Assembly (NCBI GenBank): GCA_010094025.1
Contig: ML991792.1
Location: forward strand, 186,001 to 250,000
Origin: Viridothelium virens
Lineage: Eukaryota; Ascomycota; Dothideomycetes; Trypetheliales; Trypetheliaceae
Direction: 5' to 3'
Length of the DNA: 64,000 nt
Below the pieces are notes generated by a model that was given only the letters and a program-made list of their open reading frames with translations, was not told the origin of the DNA and searched no databases. The translations under genes and the position numbers were made by a program. Shown here piece after piece: positions 55,261 through 64,000 of this stretch (within the stretch, counting starts at the first letter, position 1; the number at the start of each line of letters is the position of its first letter).

Positions 55261-57926
55261 TCTTGCCCTTGACTAAAGATTGAAACACTTGAAACAGAGA
55301 GAAGAAGTTCGATTGACACCACGCAAACCTTTGCGACTGCAGATTGCAGGATTTCAAAGAACTAATACAGTCTGTCCTAGACGAACGCGATTAGCGGAAA
55401 CAAATATCAGACCCACCTGGGGCTGGATACCATCCTGTCTCTCAATTTGTACTTAATAGTCTGCTCTACATCCCAACATGCAGATGCTGTGACGCGGAAG
55501 TGTGTCGGCGAGACCGTGGCGCTAATTAGTGCCTCATCGTTGCTTTTTTTTTGATCCTACCGGTAGGCCTAAACTTGCTGAGCGACAGTGCAGCCAGGCA
55601 GCATCTCGCAGAGTCTACCCGGGGAATAGTCGTTCGTCAGATATTAGGCCATCTTACCTACGCCATTGGGGGCCGCGTTTCCTTGGGTTCGAGACTGTCA
55701 TGACGAAGTAGGATAGTCTTCATCTACGGAAGCACGGATCCTTCTGTTCGCCTTTTCATCGTCTAATTTGTCTTGTCATCCAATAGAACCAATCGAGGCG
55801 ACAACACCCAGCTGGCAATCAGGCACGCACTAAAGAGTTGTTCACTTACCCGGTACTTTAGTCGCGCTCCCCATCTCGCTGCCTTGCGCTACTTTAGGAG
55901 CTGTGCCCCGATTGACGTTGGTTTGTCACTCCCGACGCTGCGGTTTTGCGCTTTGTAGCCTCATTACGTTAGTCGCGAGCTATCGAGAGCCGGTAGTCCA
56001 TCACCCATTGATCACTGGTGTTGAGTTCCAGATATCGGAGCTCGCTAATCGAGAATCGCAACGATCTCAAAGATCACGTGAGAGTAATCCTGGTAAAGGC
56101 TGGACGCGTCCACAGCTCTCCTCATTCCTCCTCTTAGCACGTGGTAGTACTCCACAATTCGCCAAGCATTTGATCGTACTCCTGCGCAACACGGTGGTCA
56201 GCTATTCAGTAGGATCGGAACACTTGGGATTTGCCTGGCGAAAGCTACGGCATGGGCAAAGCGCTCATGATACTGGGCTTGGGGCGCAGGTACTCCAGTC
56301 CAACACATTGGGAAGATAATCAGTGCACAGGTCGCCGTGCATCGAGGATTTCGTGCACCCAACTAGCAACCAGACAGTATTGTTTTTATACGAACTCGTC
56401 GGAACCGACGGAATCGTGTTCCCAGGAGCTACCTTAGACGGAATAATAAGTTTCTCGACCTGAAGATACTCTTTGATGACAAGCTTGCAAAATTCCGGCA
56501 GGTGATGACCTCTCCCACACCTGATTCTACTCCAGTCAGAATAACTCCGTCCCACTAGCACTCGGGACATCCCAGGAGACCACACGTCTTGGAGCTGAAG
56601 GGAATAGGAATTCCGGCTGATTTCTGAAATGAGCTTGCAACGTCCATGATGGCTGACAAAGAGAAGCTGTGTTCTGACAATCTGATTCCGGTCCGGTCAT
56701 AAATAACCAAATACACTATCCACAAGCATGAGCTGCTTGTCCTTCACGTTAGTCTCTTGATCTGCAGCATGCGCTATGATAAGATACTTCAGCTTGGGCA
56801 AATTCGTGCATCCAGGAGCGGGATGGAAAGTGTGTCTCGGCCGATGAAATGTTGGCTGTGTATGAACAAGCTTGGCACTCTTGGTCAAGCACTCTCCGAC
56901 CCATCCCATTATGTAGGCTCGCGCTAATGGTCAGTCGGGGACGACGGCATCCCGTCTGACCGGTGAGAGGCTCTACCTTAATGAATTTACGAAGTAGACC
57001 TGCCTTAGTAGCTGCACATATCCTTACCCGCATTCTTCCCGTTCTGCGCCACGAGGCAAACTGATTTGAGTCCCACCACCCCACTGCTTCCAACTGCATC
57101 TTCGACTCTCAGCCTATGCAAGAATTGTTGTGATCGTAAATCACGGGCGCAGAAAGACGCATCGAATGGGTGTGCAGCTCTTTCAAGCTTACCGATTTGA
57201 GTAATCTCTTTTGGAGAGCTCTATGGATCGTCTGGATAGCTTGGTAGTCCAACAATCAGAGAGGCGAAGATGCATAGCCTAGTTCAACGTTCAAGCCCGG
57301 GAGGGGCGATGGAAAAAATCTGGGAATTACATTGAACGGTGTGCAAGATCTTCTTGTATCGAAAACAGAGACTGCAGTCGGATCCCTTGGAGATGAGAGG
57401 TCATTCAAGTGGCATATATTGCTGCATTCGGACATAGCAGTCATTTAATATCCTAATTATATGATAAAGTTTTCAGACCATATTGAGATGCACAATCTTC
57501 ATTTAGTTCGAGCTCGGCGTGCTTGGGTACAAAAGTGCATCCGAAAATGGGCATCAATCCGAAAAGACATTGCCTAGCCAAGCCTCAGTCCAGCCACAGG
57601 ACGTCGCATCCTTCAAGTGGTAAGTGTGGCTGACGCGACGTCGATCATATCCTTCACCCAAGCGAGGCCAGGAACTTGCATCTCGAACGAAACATTCATC
57701 GCATATGCTACTCCATCTATTTATCACAGCGGTGGCTTTTTCCTACTTGTATTGCGGATCAATATGGGATCCGTAAAGCGCCAGCTGCCATTACGGCAAA
57801 CTCAATAGAGTAGGACCCATTCCACCAATCGATCTTCATCGAAGCTTCGCCGTGCACATCATCCAAATTTCTTACCTCAACCTCCTGCAGTCTCTCTTAG
57901 TGTGTTACAACCAGGTAGCAGGTTTC
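55261..57926. other. Large intergenic region (2.7 kb)
   Basis: The longest gap on the right side, between the rhodopsin-like gene and the SRPK-like kinase. ORFs such as 55903-56319 and 56749-57099 have no protein-like pattern and overlap in different frames. No inverted repeat or RNA gene was recognised. A poly-T run occurs at about 55545. It may be decayed accessory DNA. Confidence 0.4.
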
Positions 57927-59399
57927 ATGCCACTCATGCGCTCTTTGAAAGCAGTCGTTAAACGAACACGCGGCTCATTCAAAACGCCCAGCCGGGCCCA
58001 TTCTTCAGGGGTTATAACAAAAGTGAACGAGGAGAGTCTGGATCGATACAGCAAAGGCGGATATCATCCTGTTCGAATAGGAGATAGTTTCAATCACGGC
58101 GTGTACAAGGTTGTGAATAAATTAGGCTATGGCCAATACTCTACTGTTTGGCTCGCTCAAGATACTCGGTCAGAAAACATTCTCCTTTGAATCTCCATCG
58201 CTTGAAGACTGTAATATTGTTGACAGTTTAGAGCCAATCCCACCACGTTGCACTCAAGATTGTCACTGCGGATGCATTTGACGAACCCCATCCCACGTTT
58301 GAACTGGACATTCTTCGCACGCTATCCAGTCACCAAGATTTCCAATGGTTCGGCCACGTTCTGCGACTAGTTGACGAGTTCAAGCACAATGGTCCCAATG
58401 GGGAGCATGTGTGTCTGGTCTTCAAGGCAATGGGCCCAGATCTCTCCAAATTTCGAACTCTGTTCCCCAACGCCAGGATCCCGGTGCCACTGCTGAAGAA
58501 GATTGTAAAACAGCTTCTTCTAGCGCTATCCTTCTTACACGATACTCATGGTATTATACATACTGGTGGGTCGATCGCACTTTGTGAAGCTATCCTCAAA
58601 GCAATTTGCCTGGGCTGACCAGATCCAGATATCAAGCCGCAGAACATCCTGACCGAAACTACGGAGATCAACGACATGTTCAAGCATGCCCCATCAGAGG
58701 TGTTTGCGCCAGACTCAGTTCCGGATCCACCCAACGACTTCTATCTCAGATCTGAGCAGATCTCTTCAGGCGAAGAAGATTTGACCGCTGAAACTACAGC
58801 TCTCTCAGTTCGACTGACTGATTTTGGAACTTGTAAGTAAGAAGTTTCTCCGTTAATGTATCTGTTTTTAAGACTATTTAGCTAGTTGGTCTAACAGACA
58901 TCTCACGGAATGGATTCAGCCGCAAATGCTTCGGGCTCCAGAGGTCATTGTTGGAGCGCCTTGGGACCATCGAGTGGACATTTGGAATCTTGGTACATTG
59001 GTCAGTGGATCCCTGCTGGGGAGTTTCCGGTCAATGCTAATTGTTGTAAAGACATGGGAACTTACTGAGGGTAAAGTCTTATTTGACGGGACTGCGACTC
59101 CTGGTGCACCTTACACTCCAGAAGCACATCTCGCACAGATAATGTCCGTCCTAGGCAAGTTGCCGGAGCCACTTCTACAGAAAGGCAACCGAGCAAAGCA
59201 GTTCTTCAATGATAAGGGCGACCTTCTGGTGCCGTCGCCTTTCCCCGCATGTACACTGGAAGGATTCAGTAACTATCCTGAGTCGCAAGACAAGACTGAC
59301 TATTGGGGATTCTTGAGATTGATGCTTACACTGGATCCAAGGGAGAGGCCAGATGCATCGAAATTACTAGAAGCCCAATGGCTGAGGGAACTACAATAG
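57927..59399 (+). CDS. SRPK-type serine/threonine protein kinase
   Basis: Exons 57927-58168, 58234-58565, 58629-58832, 58882-59000 and 59052-59399 give 414 residues. The SRPK signature YSKGGYHPVRIGDSFNHGVYKVVNKLGYGQYSTVWLAQD opens the kinase domain; VALKIV has the catalytic Lys. HTDIKPQNIL (with the SRPK-typical HTD in place of HRD) is the catalytic loop, then LTDFGTSSW and MLRAPEVIVGAPWDHRVDIWNLGTL. TEGKVLFDG and LTLDPRERPDASKLLEAQWL end the domain. All key residues are present, so it should be active on RS-type or related substrates. A short ~55-residue spacer sits between catalytic loop and DFG, much less than in splicing SRPKs; this is the form of the many extra SRPK-like genes in filamentous fungi. 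The last intron keeps frame, so retention would add 17 residues. An upstream ATG (57852) is possible. Confidence 0.88.
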
Positions 59400-60304
59400 T
59401 TGTCAGCGTGGACTGGATTTGTAGTGTTGCTCACACACTTCCAGAATCTTCCTCACGCATATAAGGATACCACCATTGTGCATGACGGTCAATATCCAGC
59501 AACCGTCTGGATTATCCGTACCTACGTCAAATGAGCTGCTCTCCCAAAATTTCCTGAAGATGGGTAATTCGTTCTCAACGGCCCCTTAGCTAAACTCAGT
59601 CATCGGTAGCTTGTGACTCTACCTGTTTCCTTCCCATTCGACTCATCGGCTTCAGCCCTGGATACCGAACCTGAGACTATACATATGTCTCTCATGTTCG
59701 AGATAGATAGTTTCCAGCCACTAGCTTGGCCTTACTGCCAGACTAATTACCTGGTTAGGCATAGTAATGGTACGGGTGATCTCCTCTCCTCGATTTTAGA
59801 GATTATCAAATAGCCCTCTGGGCCTAGATAAAACAACGGAATTTTGACTTCTGATACAGCTACACTAAAGTTTCATAGTTGTAAGCCTAAATCTGTGTTA
59901 CTATTGTATCCTACTACTATACTTCTTGCATCTGTGCGCAGCGTATAATTTATCCCTCTGCTCAATTTTCTGAGCATACTCTATCGTACATGGAAAGTAA
60001 CGCGGCGTACACGCCAAACCTAGTCTGGCTACAGTATAGGCAGTATGTTCGTACTCTAGCGCTGCTGTGACATCATTCATACCCTGCAGCTTGCACCTCA
60101 AATGATAGATCCGGCTCATATGTTACTCTATCTACTTATCGAACACAAGTGGCTTTCGTCCTGCCTATTGTAATTAGCATCTATTGGCTCTGAAAGCAGA
60201 ATGTGAAATATGCTCCAGCTAGGTGAAAGTATGCGGGTCAATTCCGGATTCGGCGCACACAGAATGATGCTCAATTCCGTTCTCGAACCTTTCATCCTTC
60301 GAAA
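59400..60304. other. Intergenic region
   Basis: 905 bases between the kinase stop and the IPI3 start. They include A/T-rich sequence around 59760-59940 and short ORFs without coding character. Nothing else was recognised. Confidence 0.4.
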
Positions 60305-62145
60305 ATGCTCACCGAACTTTTCATCGCCTCGACCTCTGGTATACACCAGTCTCCTTCGTCAGTAGCCATCAAGGATGCCTCAATATTTATTCATGAATTT
60401 CAACCTTTACCTGCCATCCGCACCAGCTTCAAGAAAAGTGCGACTGCACCACACTGCCTAGCCGCGAGTGCGTCGCATATTTTTGCCGCACAAGCCGAAA
60501 AGGCCGTTGTACATGTCTACAACAGGGACAAGGGAAACCAAGAGGCGCTGGTTCCTTTCCCAGAAAGGATCCATAGCCTGGCACTAGCTGCTGACGGAAC
60601 AATCCTTATTCTCGGCACTGAGGGTGGTCGGATTTTCTTATGGGAGGTGAGTATCCTCGAGCTTGCTATCTCCAAGTCAAAGCTCATGGGGTGTTGTAGA
60701 CATGCACCGGACGCCAGGTCGCGACACAAGCAGCGCATTTGCAGGCGGTGACGACGCTTGCGGTCGACATAGATTCGAACTTCCTTCTCTCCGGATCCCC
60801 CGACTCCAACATACACGTGTGGTCCTTGCCGGATATTCTTTCGTGGTCGAACACTGACTCGACTTCACAAGACCGCCTAAAATCACTACGACATACGCTG
60901 TCTGATCATCGAGCTGCCATCACTAGCCTAGTCCTTGGACACAGCGCCAGCTTCCTGAACATAGCGATCTCCGCATCTGAAGATAGCAGTTGCATTATTT
61001 GGAACTACCAGAGTAAGCAAGCTCTCCGGACGATCCTACTACCATCTACCCCGTTATGTCTTGCCCTTGATCCAGCAGACCGCTGCTTCTACACAGGGTT
61101 CGACGATGGCTCCGTCCAACTCCTCCGCTTCTATAACGACTCCGGCGCACCTGCAATTAACATACATGATCCTCATCAAGCACAGAATGCCACAAAGCCA
61201 CAGGAGAAAGATCGATGGGCAGCAGTTGGACAGGATCTTGGCACAACACTCAGCATGGATCTCAGCTATGACGGAACGAAGCTCCTCACAGGGCACGAAA
61301 AAGGCAAAGTCATCTGCTGGGATATCGGAGCTGGAAGCTTCCAGTCCACTCTCTGCGATCTCCACGGTGGAGTCACGAACATACGTTTCGAAACCCCTGC
61401 TGGCTTCGTTGGCGGCGTCGAAGAACCAAGATTCAAAATCCATTCCGTTACGAAACCGCGATTCGATCTCTCAACTACGGCAAAAGGGACTGTGCCGTCA
61501 GCATACACCTTCACCACGCAATTCATTACTGATCTCCCCGATCGTTCCGATTCCAAACTCTACGAGTCTGGCACTCTCTCATCCCGCGAGCGCTTCGACC
61601 AAGCTCTCTTCCACCCTTCTTTCCCTAACTCGCTGCTCGAATCCGGCATGGCCGAGCTTGCCGCCCTCCGTGACCAGCCAGTTTCCAAATCAAATTCTGC
61701 CTCCGCTCCCTTGAACGCGAACTCCACGTATGACCATGATGCGGACTTCGTTTCGCTCAACGAGGAAGCGGGCGCCTCCGCGTTGACAAATGGGGACGGT
61801 GCCGACGGGGCGACAGCAGGACTTGAGCAAGAGAATCAGGCGTTGAAGGATCAGTTGGCGGCGCTGAAGCGAGTGATGAATAAGTCGCTTGATCAGCTGG
61901 AAGAGCTGAGGAAGGAGAGGAAGGCATGGGTAAGGTTTGAGGGCGAGGTGCGGAGGAGGGAGGCTAAGAGAAAGAGGACAAGGGAGGAGAGAGTGGAGAG
62001 GAGTTGGAATGGGGAGGAGGCGGAGATGGCGGGTGAGGAAGGAGACTTGTATGCGGATGTCGTAATGGACGCGTATGGAAGTCCAGACGACAGCGAGGGA
62101 GAGAATGAGAACGACCAGGATGCACAGAATAATGATAGGGGCTGA
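60305..62145 (+). CDS. ipi3: Pre-rRNA-processing WD40 protein Ipi3 (Rix1 complex)
   Basis: Exons 60305-60646 and 60700-62145 give 595 residues. WD40 blades are visible, e.g. GTILILGTEGGRIFLWE, SNFLLSGSPDSNIHVWSLPD, SASEDSSCIIWNYQSKQALRT, CFYTGFDDGSVQLLRFY and TKLLTGHEKGKVICWDIG. The order and spacing match Ipi3: the opening LTELFIASTSG, an Asp/Ser-rich loop after HVWSLPDILSW, then a C-terminal coiled coil (LEQENQALKDQLAALKRVMN) and an acidic end. Ipi3 with Rix1/Ipi1 and Rea1 handles ITS2 processing and export of the 60S precursor in the nucleus. It is convergent with RPN5. Confidence 0.9.
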
Positions 62146-62733
62146 GAACGAAGAACCATACCACGCCATCACGCGTCCAATATCTCGTGATTTTGGCTCT
62201 ACCTGAACACCGGACCGTCGGAGGGAATCGCTACCGTAATCACATAGTGTTTAACAACGAATTGACTTACACAACATCGAACACTTCCCGTGATCACCTT
62301 GAAGTAATACCTTCAAAAAAAAAAAAAAGGCCAAATTCACTGTATTCTACGGCGATCGACCCCAAGCACTTTAGGAGCAAAACGATGGCCGGGAGCAACG
62401 CTGCCCAGTTCCTCTAGCCTACCTAGGTTTCCTCCCAGAGGAAACCACTAAGCAGAATGATTCCAGCGCCTACTGCTCCACAGACACCATCGTTAGATTC
62501 ACGATTTCTGAAATCGTTTATAAGGTCTGTTTTCTGCAGTCTTGGCTAAGGCATTCGCTTTGACGTGGTACATTAAACATCTGCAAGTGACCAAATCCAC
62601 AGAATACCTGTTCGTCTATACTAGAAGTTACTAGGTCATCGTCACGGTCTCGCGACGGAACCGTATAATACATTTGTGCGAAACCCCATCATCCCTTTCA
62701 CCTCGCTCCACCCCTGCCCAAACCACCTCCCAC
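62146..62733. other. Tail-to-tail intergenic region
   Basis: 588 bases between the IPI3 and RPN5 stops, with a 14-nt poly-A run at 62314 and a CCTAGGTTTCCTCCCAGAGGAAACC inverted word near 62422-62446. No gene is seen. Confidence 0.42.
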
Positions 62734-64000
62734 TCAATGCACTTTCCCAGCCCTCCCCTTCCCCTCTCCACCCCCAACCCCACCCTTATTCGTCTGTATC
62801 CTCGCCATCATCTCCTCCTTCGTAATCAAATGATCGATCCTCTCCAACAACCCCAACAAATCACGCATATCACCACTCCACTCATTGAGCACATCATCCG
62901 CACTCCTCGGCTTCGCAAAACTCACCACCTGCGCAGGGCGATCAATCTTCGCATAGATCGTCTTATTCGTCACCAACTCCGAGATATACTTCTCCGTCTC
63001 CTGCGCCTCCAAGTCCAGCAGCGAGGTCAGCCGCGGCATCTCGATGCGCGTGTAGTACTTCGCGACGACGCGCACGTTGTGCTCGATCACCCGCTTGCGC
63101 AGGTCGAGCCAGCGCGTGTACGACGCGGGCTGGTGGAAGGAGGCGGCGGAGGCGGAGTCTGCGGCGAAGACGTCGGTGTTGCACAGGTGCGGCCCGTATT
63201 CTTGCGCCACGAAGGGCCAGCGCATGAGCTCGGCTTTGGTGAAGAGTGTCAGTAGTGAGTTCTCCTTTGGCGTGATGTTTGAGAGGCGGCTGTCTTTGGC
63301 GATGCGGTGCAGGAGGTCGGATTGCTCGTTGTCGTGGGGGGAGAGAATGATGAAGAAGATCATGCGTTGGAGGCACTGAGGGGTGTGTTAGTGGTTAGAA
63401 AAGTGGAGGCTGGACTTGGGAGGGAGTGACATACGGCTTTGAGCTTATCGGGATCATTTTCGATGGCTTCGGTGTCGAGTACCGCCCGATAGTGTTTGCA
63501 GACATCCAGATACTTTTCATCATGCTTTGCTAGGTCTATTTGCAGTTCGTAATATTTAATCTTCAGGTCCGTTACGTCGTCCTCTGGTTCTGGTGGAGGG
63601 TCGTCCACACTGCGGTTCTTCTCCTTCTCTTCTCGCTCTTTCCGCTCCTTCTCTAGCTGCTCTGGTGTCTTCTTCGGCTTTCGCGCAAAATAACGCGTGC
63701 TGATCTTTCGGCTTAGTATGCCTGCCTGAACCCAGTCGTCGTTGTTGATACACAAGGTCACTTGCTCGAGGATGAATTCGGTCTTCTCCCGTCTCGACAT
63801 CGAGCCAAAGGTCTCGACTTGGAGCTCGCAGAGGATGTCGGTAGCTGCATTAATATCACCTTGGTCCTTCTTGATATTTGATAATATTCTGGTGACTCTT
63901 GCGCGCTCCACTTCAACAAAGATCTGCAATGAAAAGTCAGATGCAGCCATGTACGGAAGTAAGCCGAAGGGATTCAACATACCTTGCCCTCTGTCACTGT
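62734..64000 (-). CDS. rpn5: 26S proteasome lid subunit Rpn5 (3' part; cut by window end)
   Basis: The last three exons are in the window: 63983-64000 (open to the right), 63435-63923 and 62734-63375, about 382 residues. The helical-repeat part reads VEVERARVTRILSNIKKDQGDINAATDILCELQVETFGSMSRREKTEFILEQ, then IKYYELQIDLAKHDEKYLDVCKHYRAV. The PCI domain near the C-terminus has VIEHNVRVVAKYYTRIEMPRLTSLLDL and KTIYAKIDRPAQVVSFAKP. These match Rpn5/PSMD12, a scaffold of the proteasome lid. A Lys/Glu-rich insert (PEQLEKERKEREEKEKN) is typical of fungal forms. The C-terminus ends in a Gly-rich tail. Confidence 0.95.

Noticed and set aside
1-64000. tRNA genes
   Set aside because: I looked by eye for B-box-like GGTTCGANTCC on both strands and found only partial matches (for example near 5191 and 60232) without a cloverleaf.
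1-64000. CRISPR arrays, operons, Shine-Dalgarno sites
   Set aside because: The sequence is eukaryotic; the only regular repeats are coding hendecads and inverted-repeat elements.
1-64000. LTR or other retroelements
   Set aside because: No reverse transcriptase, integrase or paired long direct repeats were noticed.

Overview
The window is nuclear DNA from a filamentous ascomycete (Pezizomycotina). A placement near Leotiomycetes is only a guess. The grounds are genes broken by short introns (mostly about 50-70 nt, GT-AG with visible CTAAC/CTAAT-type branch sites), a HET-domain protein, two PTH11/rhodopsin-like membrane proteins, a glyoxal oxidase with chitin-binding modules, and a fungal plasma-membrane H+-ATPase. 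Gene ends were set by joining exons so that frame, splice sites and family motifs agree.

Layout: 0-4.7 kb holds the 3' end of a small charged protein gene, nudC, and a secreted lysozyme-fold protein. 5.8-9.0 kb is the PMA-type proton pump with a long upstream gap. 12.2-14.7 kb is a large secreted protein with an 11-residue repeat block. 16.4-19.4 kb is a divergent pair, a short-chain dehydrogenase and a cyclase-family hydrolase. 19.6-21.8 kb is mitochondrial aspartyl-tRNA synthetase. 22.3-24.9 kb is a large unnamed fungal protein. 26.9-31.3 kb holds an AP180/YAP180 endocytic adaptor, tail to tail with a stand-alone LigD-type 3'-phosphoesterase-domain protein. 33.2-37.1 kb holds a two-TM unknown protein and a second SDR.

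37.9-46.9 kb is the most accessory-looking stretch: a rhodopsin-like protein, a possible small ORF, a HET protein and a CBM18-glyoxal oxidase. 47.1-53.2 kb returns to housekeeping genes: a mitochondrial carrier, SPT16 of FACT, and an FSH1-type serine hydrolase. 53.7-62.1 kb has a second rhodopsin-like protein, an SRPK-type kinase and the ribosome-biogenesis WD40 protein IPI3. The right edge holds the 3' part of proteasome subunit RPN5.

Three short palindromic, MITE-like elements lie between genes (about 25.7, 31.7 and 37.3 kb). A nonamer TACGGAGTA recurs four times, always between genes. I saw no tRNA, rRNA, CRISPR array, retroelement or secondary-metabolite core enzyme. The genes do not form an operon-like system. 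The best candidates for something undescribed are the hendecad-repeat secreted protein, the stand-alone phosphoesterase protein, the two unnamed large proteins and the MITE families.
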